From the NCBI GenBank assembly GCA_944321985.1, contig CALUNK010000136.1:1-56593 (forward strand): 56,593 nt of DNA. The letters run 5' to 3'. The translations under genes were made by a program, and so were the position numbers. Numbering within the stretch: position 1 is the first letter of the stretch; every line of letters starts with the position of its first letter. The notes under the pieces are model-generated. The model searched no databases. It was not told the origin of the DNA and saw only the letters and a list, made by a program, of their open reading frames with translations. Below, in pieces: positions 25,305-33,177 of this stretch. This stretch comes from Candidatus Methanomethylophilaceae archaeon (GTDB lineage Archaea > Thermoplasmatota > Thermoplasmata > Methanomassiliicoccales > Methanomethylophilaceae).

Positions 25305-25472
25305 ATGTTGGGACTCGACATCTACGCCGGGACGCTGACCCGGTACTATTCTCACAACTGGAAGGCCGTTGTTCAGCAATGGGCGGATGATTACGGAGTA
25401 GAGTTGGAAATAGAAATCGGAGGAAGACAGGTTCGCACTGTAGCGAGCCGAGCATCAGAATACAACGATTGA
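25305..25472 (+). CDS. Short protein, possible truncated immunity-like gene
   Basis: A strong Shine-Dalgarno (AAAAAGGAGG) precedes ATG 25305. The 55-residue product begins MLGLDIYAGTLTRYYSHNWK, a start that I associate with a larger uncharacterised family. Here the frame ends at TGA 25472 after a short tail (GGRQVRTVASRASEYND). It may be a truncated remnant or a true small protein. The next gene begins 32 bases later with its own strong ribosome site, so the operon continues. Confidence 0.5.
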   Translation: MLGLDIYAGTLTRYYSHNWKAVVQQWADDYGVELEIEIGGRQVRTVASRASEYND

Positions 25473-25504
25473 TGCAAACTTATGATTGCAAAGGAGGAGA
25501 GAAG

Positions 25505-26227
25505 ATGACAGACGAATGGATGAAGAGATACAGAGACGAGAAGGACAAGCTCACAAGCCGGATAGACCTGGACGCGTACTTCACAGAGAGAAAGATCGGG
25601 AACACCGATGTGGATACCATGGACATCGGCACCGTCAGTTTCCCCACGGGACGGATACTGGCATGCGACCCGCTGATCGAACTCGAGGACAGGCCGCCGT
25701 ATTTCCAGGCCGTACCTCCGGGAACCTACCCTGTGACGATCTGCGTGATACCGAGCGAGAAGTACGGGGACCGCTACGCCTGTGTGAAGGTGACGGTCTC
25801 GGATGCCAGGCCGGTGCGCTACGACATGGCGATGGTTGGCGACGAGAATCTTGACGAGGACCTGGAGGAAGGGGACTACTTCGGATTCATCGTCGACACC
25901 GGCATGGGATGCATCGCGGACGTCGGGACCCAGAAGGCGTTCAGGGAGTACTGGGCGAAGCGTCTGGAGGAGGACGAGGATATAGATGCGTACAACGACC
26001 TGTTCTGCGACCTCCTCGAGGAGAGCTACAACGAGAACCCCCGTTATCAGAGGGATGGAGGGGACTGGGCGAACTGGACCGTTCCCGGGACGGACCTGAG
26101 CATCCCGATATTCTCGTCGGGATGGGGCGACGGGGTCTACCCGTGCTACTTCGGATACGACTCCGACGGTAACGTCAGCGGTGTGTACATCCTGTTCATT
26201 GAAATCGAGGACGATCCCGAGGAGTGA
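25505..26227 (+). CDS. DUF4241 protein
   Basis: ATG 25505 has a near-ideal Shine-Dalgarno (AAAGGAGGAG) just upstream. The 240-residue protein fits DUF4241: SFPTGRILACDPLIELEDRP, PPGTYPVTICVIPSEKY, VRYDMAMVGDENLDEDLEEG, YFGFIVDTGMGCIADV, and SSGWGDGVYPCYFGYDSDG with the typical 'SGWGDG-x-YP' loop. It is a soluble protein of unknown activity. DUF4241 genes are often found among immunity-like proteins. Its stop overlaps a possible GTG start of the next frame. Confidence 0.82.
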   Translation: MTDEWMKRYRDEKDKLTSRIDLDAYFTERKIGNTDVDTMDIGTVSFPTGRILACDPLIELEDRPPYFQAVPPGTYPVTICVIPSEKYGDRYACVKVTVSDARPVRYDMAMVGDENLDEDLEEGDYFGFIVDTGMGCIADVGTQKAFREYWAKRLEEDEDIDAYNDLFCDLLEESYNENPRYQRDGGDWANWTVPGTDLSIPIFSSGWGDGVYPCYFGYDSDGNVSGVYILFIEIEDDPEE

Positions 26228-26430
26228 CCACGGTTGGGATCCGTCGCTTCTGGACAAACGTGGATGCGGAGGATGAAAACAACATCGGATTGTTCGGTCG
26301 CGCCCGAGCGTCAGTTCTTGCTGACAAGCACATCTTGGCCTGGTGCAGGCAGATGCGGTCGGCCGCATCATTGGTCGGTGTCCGATGCGAGGGTTTTCAG
26401 GGGAACCTGGGTAATGAAGGAGAACCAACG

Positions 26431-27435
26431 ATGAACGAGGACCTGTTCCGTCCGCAATTCGATAGGTTGGAGCCGCCAGAGAGGCTCCGTCTGATGCAGA
26501 CACTGGCAGATCGCCACAACATGACATTCAGGGGGCTACGCGAATTTTCCCGCTGGGGACAGAGCTGCACCACCGGGCTGTTCGAAAAAGGCGGTAGGGA
26601 GTTCGTCTTCGTCCCGGGCGACACCGTCGTCCTCGGCTGGGAGCGGTTCGCCGTGGGGATGGATCAAGAAAGCAGGGAGGAGCTGGAGGATGTGTTCCTT
26701 GAATGGGGGATCGACTGCACTCCGGAGGAGTTCATCGGTGAAGACATGGCTCCGGTGCGCCAGGCGACCATCGGCCCGATGTTCGTGGGCCGGAAACTGG
26801 AGGAGATCGGATGGGAGAGCGTGCCCATGGACGATCCCCGCATCACCGCCCACCCGGAATGGCTGGAGGGCCTTAAGAGGTGGGCCGAGAAGGGTGGCCA
26901 GAGCCTCGAGGTCAGCCAGACCGTCCGCTTCGAGCGCGATGGCGATGGGTGGCGCGCATGGCTGTGCCACCGCATGACCTACCCCGAGTTTCAGCTGTCC
27001 CTGCTGTGGGAACTGGCAGCCACCCTCCCCACACCGGATGAGTGGGCCTATCTGTGCGGAGGCGGATGCCGCACCCTGTTCCCCTGGGGGGATGGCATGG
27101 ACTACGAGATGAGGCTGCACCATTTCGAAGATTCGGAGGACCGGGGAAGGCCGTACGACATGGAGGAACCCAACTTCTTCGGCCTGTCCATCGCCTACGA
27201 CCCCTATAGGCGGGAGTTGGTGGACGGAGGAACGTTGACCACATGCGGAGGCGACGGGGGCCGCAACATCTGCGGCGGTCTGGGGCCCCTGCTCGGATAC
27301 CTGCCCTGTTCGCCTCACTGCAGGCCGGAGGTCCGGGATGATGACGAGATCTCTAGCGATTTCGACTTCTTCCGTCCTGTCATCAGGGTGAAGACGTCCG
27401 GGTGGAGGATGGTATCGCCCAAGGATAAGAAATGA
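26431..27435 (+). CDS. Formylglycine-generating-enzyme-like (C-type-lectin-like fold) protein
   Basis: ATG 26431 is preceded by AAGGAG at a good distance; an upstream GTG at 26224 is less likely. The C-terminal half has LPTPDEWAYLCGGGCRTLFP followed by WGDG, which matches the FGE/SUMF1 'LPTEAEWE-YA-RGG...PWG' motif. Then come PNFFGLSIAYDPYRREL and FFRPVIRV, the 'N-x-x-GL' and 'GFR' positions of the fold. The N-terminal 200 residues are not recognised. In this fold many members have lost enzymatic cysteines and act as binding modules, so I do not claim sulfatase activation. It is the last gene of the rightward operon. Confidence 0.65.
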   Translation: MNEDLFRPQFDRLEPPERLRLMQTLADRHNMTFRGLREFSRWGQSCTTGLFEKGGREFVFVPGDTVVLGWERFAVGMDQESREELEDVFLEWGIDCTPEEFIGEDMAPVRQATIGPMFVGRKLEEIGWESVPMDDPRITAHPEWLEGLKRWAEKGGQSLEVSQTVRFERDGDGWRAWLCHRMTYPEFQLSLLWELAATLPTPDEWAYLCGGGCRTLFPWGDGMDYEMRLHHFEDSEDRGRPYDMEEPNFFGLSIAYDPYRRELVDGGTLTTCGGDGGRNICGGLGPLLGYLPCSPHCRPEVRDDDEISSDFDFFRPVIRVKTSGWRMVSPKDKK

Positions 27436-27779
27436 TGGTACTGATGAACGGTGTCCCATCTAATTTAGTACACCCAAAACGTTATAAATTTCATCAATTT
27501 CGAAAGATGTTTCAAGTTTTTTTATTTTGAATTAGATAGTCGTCGACTTCAAAAACATCTGTTCGTCCGTTTATGCTTATTTCAAAACGTATGTAGCATC
27601 TGGTCGAAAATGGGATCATCACATCTATCAATCTAAGTTTATAATACAATATACTAACATGACACATATAGTGTCAAAGCTACATTAGGATTTAATCTAT
27701 GCATGAAGTCATTTGGTTTTATATTGTAATATTATCGTAAAAACTCCGTTGTGGCCACAACCAAATGGAGGATAGAAAG
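27436..27779. other. AT-rich intergenic region before the secreted protein gene
   Basis: No gene is supported here. TTTATAATACAA near 27640 is TATA-like, and the palindrome at 27660 lies close behind it. Together they may drive the gene at 27780, with a leader of roughly 100 bases. Confidence 0.45.
27660..27676. promoter_or_regulatory. Interrupted palindrome, possible operator
   Basis: TGACAC-ATATA-GTGTCA has perfect six-base arms around a five-base spacer. It lies about 20 bases downstream of a TATA-like sequence and 100 bases before the gene at 27780, which suits a repressor site. No second copy was noticed nearby. Confidence 0.35.
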
Positions 27780-28856
27780 ATGAAAATGACTTGTGTTGTT
27801 GTCGTCTCTGCGGTAATATTATTCTGTACTGTTTTACCATGCCTTGGAGGCTTGGATGCTGACAGTAGTGTGGAATATTATGATGCAGATGACGCTTCAT
27901 ATGCTAATGTAGTATTTGTCGATTCAACAGTTCTGACAAATTCAGAAGAGATTCTTGTCTCTACTACATCTTCCAATACACTTGTTATGGACGAGATCGC
28001 ATTCCAAACTGTGTGTACAAACAATCAAAATCTGTTCACTGAAAAAATAATGTCTGGGGTACCTATGGTTGTTGAGGGTGACGCTACAACTCTTACCGAT
28101 CTTGGAATCACCGTCGCGGTTGATCCCGAATCAGACGTGTCAGCAATTTATCGTGATCCAGTTAGCGGCACGGTGTATTGCTATGGTGTAGAGTCCGACT
28201 CTGACAATGCCCTGGATCTTGCGATGGTTTGGCTGGATTCTATCAAGAGCCAAAGCTCATCTGCTGACTCAGACGTGGTGCTTTCTTATACCAAGACCCT
28301 TGATTGTGACGGCAAGAAGGCGCAAATCAATGGAACTGCTGTTTACACAGAGCTCGGCAATAGTCTTGGTAAGACCTACTATTCAGTAAGGTACTATGCG
28401 GAATCCGTCTGTTTAGACAGTGAATGGTCGACTGCCCACATCATGGTGACCTGTGATGTAGATGCTAAGAATGCTTTCCAGGGGCTTGTTTCCTATGGTC
28501 CTTCCAACACAGATGGACAGGTGTCGCAGGAGGTCGGTGTGAGCATTTCCGCGGGAGGCCCGGAGCTATCAGCATCTTGGTCGTACACTATCTCAGAGAC
28601 GACTATCGAGAACCGTTGCAATACTGGGGAGAACTTCTTCCAGATATATCATGACACCAACGAGAACAATCGTAAGCCGACAATCGTTGTGGAACCTGGA
28701 ATGATTGTATACGTGCAGGATGGTTCCCATTACAATGCTACAGATGAGTATAATGTCTGTTATTACAAGCCGTACTATGAACATCTGTGGCCTTGGGACC
28801 CCTATTATGAGTTCGAGGATTACACTCTGACTGCGGATGTAATCATTGATCCGTAA
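27780..28856 (+). CDS. Secreted protein of unknown function
   Basis: ATG 27780 follows a GGAGGAT ribosome site that itself includes the upstream ATG at 27765. The protein starts MKMTCVVVVSAVILFCTVLP, a signal peptide ending near CLGGLDADS. The remaining 330 residues are acidic, Ser/Thr/Tyr-rich and beta-prone, with 'PVSGTVYCYG' and 'CDVDAKNAFQGLVSYGPSN' segments and several Cys. There is no second membrane helix, so it is probably released or loosely attached outside the cell. I do not recognise a family. A strong hairpin terminator follows within 20 bases, so this is a single-gene unit. Confidence 0.7.
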   Translation: MKMTCVVVVSAVILFCTVLPCLGGLDADSSVEYYDADDASYANVVFVDSTVLTNSEEILVSTTSSNTLVMDEIAFQTVCTNNQNLFTEKIMSGVPMVVEGDATTLTDLGITVAVDPESDVSAIYRDPVSGTVYCYGVESDSDNALDLAMVWLDSIKSQSSSADSDVVLSYTKTLDCDGKKAQINGTAVYTELGNSLGKTYYSVRYYAESVCLDSEWSTAHIMVTCDVDAKNAFQGLVSYGPSNTDGQVSQEVGVSISAGGPELSASWSYTISETTIENRCNTGENFFQIYHDTNENNRKPTIVVEPGMIVYVQDGSHYNATDEYNVCYYKPYYEHLWPWDPYYEFEDYTLTADVIIDP

Positions 28857-28874
28857 TTTTAGTATGTTTAAAAC

Positions 28875-28900
28875 AGCCGGCCTTTAGGCCGGCTTTCTTT
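28875..28900 (+). terminator. Hairpin terminator after the secreted protein gene
   Basis: A perfect 8-base-pair stem, AGCCGGCC-TTTA-GGCCGGCT (28875-28894), is followed by TTCTTT. It lies 19 bases after the stop at 28856 and before the ABC cassette. Confidence 0.75.
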
Positions 28901-28914
28901 ATGTCGAGGTATGT

Positions 28915-29877
28915 ATGAAAAAGCAGTTAGTCGTGCTGGCGATGATTCTGGTTCTGACAGGAGTCTCCGTGACGGCACTATGCGTTTATCAGGACGATGT
29001 AAGGTCGGACGTCCATGTGCTGACTCCGGGGTATCTGGAAAGCGACGATTATGACGCTATGGTAAGACTGGGCGATTCGAACTATTGGAACGTATCCCTG
29101 GAGTCTAGGGTGGACGCGTCATGCTGGACCGATTCAGGCATGGTCTGTTTGATAAGCGTGACCGTCAGCGTCAACCAGGACTACGTCTTTGAGACGTTCG
29201 GGCTCCGTTACAGCTATGTTTCTGACGGCGACTCGCTCATTCCCTCCGACGCCGCCTCGGACCAGGACATGGGGCCAGACGTGTCTCGCCAATATGTCGA
29301 TCCTGTGACGGGCGACACGCTGTTGTTCCGTGAATCCGGTGGTATGCTGGAGAGCATAAGGTTCAATGGAACCACCGTCGTGGGCGGTGAGGGTGATTTC
29401 GAGTATGCGGAATTCGACCTGGTGGTGACCTACGAGCCACAGCTGAAGTATGTGAGCAAACTCATCCTTCGCGATGCAGGCGATAAGACCGAGATGGCGG
29501 TCCAGGGGACGGAGAACGGGATTCCGGTCTCGGGGAGCCTGTTGATCTCGCCGATGCCTGCGGTCGTGAACTCCGCAGCCTATGTCTCCGAAAGACACAT
29601 TCTGTCACTGGAACTGTCCGGAACCCTGATTCCCCAGGAGCTGCTGTCCGTGGTTATGCCTGCCAACGGAGGGACTATCAATCAGATGCTATGCACAACA
29701 TCGTATCTGAGACAGGACAGTACATACATAGTTCCTGAAATCGAGTACGATTATGGGGTTGACGAGTACGGAAAGACAATGTTCACCATGTCTGGAACTG
29801 TAATGATGTATCATCTCGACGGAGACTGCTACGCGATCTCCAAAGAAACGGTCGAGTTCGACTACGAGGTGGTGTGA
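28915..29877 (+). CDS. Membrane-anchored exported protein of ABC cassette A
   Basis: This 320-residue protein has an N-terminal export helix (KKQLVVLAMILVLTGVSVTA) and an otherwise extracellular beta-rich body with motifs such as SYVSDGDSLIPSDAASDQD, YVDPVTGDTLLF and EYAEFDLVVTYEP. A paralog of the same layout at 49777-50733 shares 'SYM/V-x-D-x-x-x-LVP-x-DA', 'DP-x-TG-x-x-L-x-F' and the C-terminal 'ETVEF-x-YEV'. Its TGA at 29877 directly abuts the ATG of the ATPase. It probably works outside the membrane with that ABC transporter, either as a substrate-handling partner or as an immunity/sensor protein. This is inference. Confidence 0.7.
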   Translation: MKKQLVVLAMILVLTGVSVTALCVYQDDVRSDVHVLTPGYLESDDYDAMVRLGDSNYWNVSLESRVDASCWTDSGMVCLISVTVSVNQDYVFETFGLRYSYVSDGDSLIPSDAASDQDMGPDVSRQYVDPVTGDTLLFRESGGMLESIRFNGTTVVGGEGDFEYAEFDLVVTYEPQLKYVSKLILRDAGDKTEMAVQGTENGIPVSGSLLISPMPAVVNSAAYVSERHILSLELSGTLIPQELLSVVMPANGGTINQMLCTTSYLRQDSTYIVPEIEYDYGVDEYGKTMFTMSGTVMMYHLDGDCYAISKETVEFDYEVV

Positions 29878-30801
29878 ATGGGCGGTACGCTCGTCGTGGA
29901 GGACGTCATCAAGACGTTCAGGGGCTTCCGCGCGGTGGACGAGGTCTCGTTCACCGTGTCGGAGGGGAGCTTCACCGCCCTCCTCGGTCCTAACGGATCC
30001 GGAAAGAGCACCACGCTGAAGATGTGCACCAACCTGTTCCAGCCGGATTCCGGCAGGATCCTGGTCAACGGGATCGACGTCCGCGAGGACACCGTCGGGG
30101 CCATGTCCGGCGTGGGGTGCGTCATAGAGACGCCCGAGATCTATCCTGACGTGACCGGCAGGAGGTACCTGGAGTATCTCGCCGAGGTGTCCGGGATGAC
30201 GTCGGAGTCCGCCGCGTCCGAGGCCGAGAGAGTCCTCGGCATCGTCGGCATGTCGGACCGCGCCGACGGGAAGGTGAAGGGATACTCCAAGGGCATGAGG
30301 CAGAGGGTGGTCCTGGCACAGTCGCTGCTGGGCGACCCGTCCCTTCTGATACTGGACGAGCCCACGTCCGGCCTGGACCCGCAGGGGTCCGCGGAGTTCG
30401 GGAGGATCCTCACGGACCTGAACTCGCGGGGGAAGACCATACTGATGAGCTCCCACATGCTTCATGAGGTCGAGGGGCTCTGTGACAGCGCCGTGATAAT
30501 CAACCGCGGGAGGGTCGCCAGGCAGGGAAGCATCGAGGAGATCGTCAGCAGGTCCACAATCACCGTATCCACGGTAGGGGACGTGAGCCGTGACATTATC
30601 TCGATGGTTTCCGATATGCCTGCGGTCACCGAGGCCTCCGCCATCGACGGTGGATTGACCGTCAGGCTGGACGGCGGTCCGGAGAGGCAGGCGGACCTCG
30701 TGAAGGCGCTTGTTTCGATGGGCGTGCGCGTGTACGCGGTCAGAAAGGAGGATCCCCTGGAGGAGGCCTTCATGGACATAACCGGGGGTGCCGGCTCATG
30801 A
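29878..30801 (+). CDS. ABC transporter ATP-binding protein (cassette A)
   Basis: A complete ATPase subunit of 307 residues. Walker A is ALLGPNGSGKSTTLKMCTNL (about residues 34-53). A Q-loop region follows with GVGCVIETPEIYPDVTG. The signature is YSKGMRQRVVLAQSLLGDP, Walker B is LLILDEPTSGLDPQG, and the H-loop is MSSHMLHEVEG. The C-terminal 80 residues are the 'ISRSTITV...VRKEDPLEEAFM' extension of the CcmA/NatA-type exporters. ATG directly follows the preceding stop, and its own stop overlaps the permease ATG by 4 bases, so the three genes form one unit. Confidence 0.95.
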   Translation: MGGTLVVEDVIKTFRGFRAVDEVSFTVSEGSFTALLGPNGSGKSTTLKMCTNLFQPDSGRILVNGIDVREDTVGAMSGVGCVIETPEIYPDVTGRRYLEYLAEVSGMTSESAASEAERVLGIVGMSDRADGKVKGYSKGMRQRVVLAQSLLGDPSLLILDEPTSGLDPQGSAEFGRILTDLNSRGKTILMSSHMLHEVEGLCDSAVIINRGRVARQGSIEEIVSRSTITVSTVGDVSRDIISMVSDMPAVTEASAIDGGLTVRLDGGPERQADLVKALVSMGVRVYAVRKEDPLEEAFMDITGGAGS

Positions 30802-31598
30802 ACGCCGCATACGCGCTCAGGCAGGTGTCCGTGATCACGCGGTTCGAGGCCCGCAGGAAGGTCCTGAGCTGGAGGATGCTGTTCCCGATGCTCTGCGCGG
30901 CGGTCATATGCGTGCTGGCGTACACCACAGGGAGCGGCGCCGCATCGGGGATGGACGGCACGGAGGCGTCCAACGCGTTCCTGAGGCCGTTCATCGCCTC
31001 CGCGTCGCTGGTCCTGGCGATAAGCGCCACCGTGATGTCCACCGAGTCCCTCTCGGAGGAGTTCGAGCGCAGGTCGGGATACATAACGTTCACCAAGCCC
31101 CTCGGCAGGAACGTGCTGTTCGCCGGGAAGTTCCTGTCGGGGTTCCTGCCGTCCGTCGCCGTTCTGGCGTTCTACTACGCGGTGACGTACGCCCTGTGCC
31201 TAGCGGTCGTCGGCGGCGTACCCGGCTCGGCGTTGACCTCGGTGCCCCTTGCGCTGCTGTACCTCGCGGCGGTCACGGGCGTGTGCATGCTGTTCAGCGC
31301 CCTGGCGCCCAGGGGCAGCATGGCCATGATGGTGGCCTTCCTGCTGCTCGTGGTGCTGCAGATCTTCATGCAGAACGTGGGGTTCGACAGCGAGCCGTGG
31401 TACAGCCTGGGGTACGAGGCGGGGATAATCGCCGACTACCCCATAGGCAACCAGACGGTGTTCAGAATTGACGCGTCAGGGAACCTTTACACATCGGACT
31501 ATGTCCCGGACATCAGGATGGCCTGCGCGGTGATGTCCGTATACGCCATACTGTCGACGGCGTTCGCGGCGTTCGTGTTCAGGTACAGGAACATGTGA
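30798..31598 (+). CDS. ABC-2 type permease (cassette A)
   Basis: This 266-residue integral membrane protein has about six hydrophobic segments, including FPMLCAAVICVLAYTTGS, PFIASASLVLAISATVMS, SVAVLAFYYAVTYALCLAVV, SALTSVPLALLYLAAVTGVC and MVAFLLLVVLQIFMQNVG. The motif ESLSEEFERRSGYITFTKPL with the linked 'R-x-x-LFAGKFLSGFLPS' is the cytoplasmic coupling loop of NatB/ABC-2 permeases. ATGA overlap with the ATPase ensures cotranslation. The cargo is unknown. A RiPP-like cluster begins 14 bases downstream, so the pair may export its product. Confidence 0.88.
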   Translation: MNAAYALRQVSVITRFEARRKVLSWRMLFPMLCAAVICVLAYTTGSGAASGMDGTEASNAFLRPFIASASLVLAISATVMSTESLSEEFERRSGYITFTKPLGRNVLFAGKFLSGFLPSVAVLAFYYAVTYALCLAVVGGVPGSALTSVPLALLYLAAVTGVCMLFSALAPRGSMAMMVAFLLLVVLQIFMQNVGFDSEPWYSLGYEAGIIADYPIGNQTVFRIDASGNLYTSDYVPDIRMACAVMSVYAILSTAFAAFVFRYRNM

Positions 31599-31612
31599 AA
31601 GGGGTTGAATGA

Positions 31613-32626
31613 ATGGTTGAAAACAACAATAATGGGTATAAAGACGAAGTCGTACCGTTTTCATTATCCATTGACGTAACTCATAGATGCAATTTAAGAT
31701 GTAGGCATTGTTATAATGAAAGTGGTTCTGGATCCCGTAAAGAGTTGACAGATGATCAATTATTGAGAATTACAAAACAAATAGCGAATTTACCTGTAGA
31801 ATCTGTTTGTCTTAGTGGAGGAGAACCGCTCATACGTAGCAACATTCTCATCTCTTTAGTAAAGGAATTGAAGGATTCTGGAGTAGGAACAATCAGTATG
31901 ACTTCCAACGGAATGATGATTTCTAAGGAAATTGTTTACAATCTGGCTAAAGCAGGTATGAACAATGTACAAGTAAGTGTGGATGGATTGCGTGATGCAC
32001 ACGATTGGCTTCGCAACAAGTCTGGATCATTTGATAAAGTAATGGAATCAATAAAAGTCATCATCGAAGCTGGTTTAGAGGTTAGTGTTGCATGTATTCC
32101 AAATAAGAAAAACTTCAACGATTTTGAGGATTTAATTTGCAATCTTGATTCTATGGGAGTGTCGATGTTTCGTGTCCAACCAGTTATGATTTTAGGACGT
32201 GCTTGTCAACTCAAAACAGCTTTACTATCTCAGTCCGATTATATCCGCTTATCGTTGATGCTTTCCAGAATGGCAGTCAATTCTAGAATGAAAATCGAAT
32301 GGGGTGATCCTGCTCAGCATCTTTTATATTTAGCCTCTGGCAATCAAGCGAAAATGTTGTTTATTGATGATTGTGGAAATATTTCTCTCTCTCCATTCGT
32401 GCCTATTCACTTTGGAAATGTAATGAAAAAGACTTTGAAAGAATATGTTGAAGCAGGACTTTTAAATGTATGTACGTCGAATGATGAACTTCGTCAATTT
32501 TTTGGTTTATTCGGAAGTTCCATATTGATGTCTCCAGACGAACTTTCTGAACAGACTGTTAGTCACAGACTTCATTGTTCTAATTTTTCAAACATGTATT
32601 TCGTTAATCTTAATCGGTATGTCTAA
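31613..32626 (+). CDS. Radical SAM enzyme of a RiPP-like cluster
   Basis: Residues 26-33 read C-N-L-R-C-R-H-C, the CX3CX2C motif that binds the [4Fe-4S] cluster. SLSGGEPLIRSN (about residues 66-78) gives the GGEP SAM-binding motif, and SVDGLRDAHDWLR follows. The C-terminal part has a single DDCGNISLSPFVPIHFGNV strand and few Cys, so it lacks a full SPASM set of clusters. The base composition falls sharply (AT-rich) relative to the ABC genes. It starts 14 bases after the permease stop and overlaps the next gene by 8 bases. A PqqD-like RRE and a candidate precursor peptide downstream make a peptide-modifying role likely. Confidence 0.85.
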   Translation: MVENNNNGYKDEVVPFSLSIDVTHRCNLRCRHCYNESGSGSRKELTDDQLLRITKQIANLPVESVCLSGGEPLIRSNILISLVKELKDSGVGTISMTSNGMMISKEIVYNLAKAGMNNVQVSVDGLRDAHDWLRNKSGSFDKVMESIKVIIEAGLEVSVACIPNKKNFNDFEDLICNLDSMGVSMFRVQPVMILGRACQLKTALLSQSDYIRLSLMLSRMAVNSRMKIEWGDPAQHLLYLASGNQAKMLFIDDCGNISLSPFVPIHFGNVMKKTLKEYVEAGLLNVCTSNDELRQFFGLFGSSILMSPDELSEQTVSHRLHCSNFSNMYFVNLNRYV

Positions 32627-33080
32627 CCATTTGGAGTTAATTCATATGCTGAGAGTTTTGGGACCAGATGATGCCGAATCAATTTTGGCAACTGTTGGAG
32701 ATGTGAATATGGATTCTGGCAAGGACGTGGCTGTCTTTCACAACATTATGATGTTGAGAGAGTATATTCTGTTCGGTAAACTGATTATTGTGGGGGAGGA
32801 ATCGAAAAATAATAGGTTCAATATGCTTATTGTTTCAATTCCTAATATTACCTCAACACTTCAAGCTCTTACAATATTGTATTGTATTGGCGATTGTAAA
32901 TTCGTAGAAAGATCATGCTATCTGATCAAGTCACAATTTGGCGATATGTTCAGCAAGATTAGTGTCCATTTCTATACGGATAATATTCCAGAATGGATGA
33001 GTCCGATATTTAAACAAGAGATAACACATTATTGTACGCCGAGTTTATTTGTTTATTCATTCATATTTAACAAAGGGTAA
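32619..33080 (+). CDS. Hypothetical protein of the RiPP-like cluster
   Basis: The 153-residue product begins MSNHLELIHMLRVLGPDDAE and overlaps the radical SAM gene by 8 bases (ATGTCTAA). It has a mixed helix-strand pattern: MLREYILFGKLIIVGEE and NMLIVSIPNITSTLQALTIL are followed by VERSCYLIKSQFGDMF. There is no signal peptide. I do not recognise the family. The overlap suggests a stable partner of the enzyme, perhaps a substrate-binding or scaffold protein. Confidence 0.6.
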   Translation: MSNHLELIHMLRVLGPDDAESILATVGDVNMDSGKDVAVFHNIMMLREYILFGKLIIVGEESKNNRFNMLIVSIPNITSTLQALTILYCIGDCKFVERSCYLIKSQFGDMFSKISVHFYTDNIPEWMSPIFKQEITHYCTPSLFVYSFIFNKG

Positions 33081-33177
33081 CTTCCGGAACAAACAATTCA
33101 TCCCCTAATTCTTAATCATTAGATTCTGTAATAGTTAGTTCATGTTTTTTGAACACTTTAGTTAGCAGGTGAAGTTA

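Noticed and set aside
26224-26430. N-terminal extension of the FGE-like gene from GTG 26224
   Set aside because: The extra 69 codons look non-coding, while ATG 26431 has a good Shine-Dalgarno sequence.
25391-26527. Leftward 378-codon frame
   Set aside because: Antisense to the DUF4241 gene, which has clear family motifs and a strong ribosome site.
26536-27459. Leftward 307-codon frame
   Set aside because: Antisense to the FGE-like gene, without motifs of its own.
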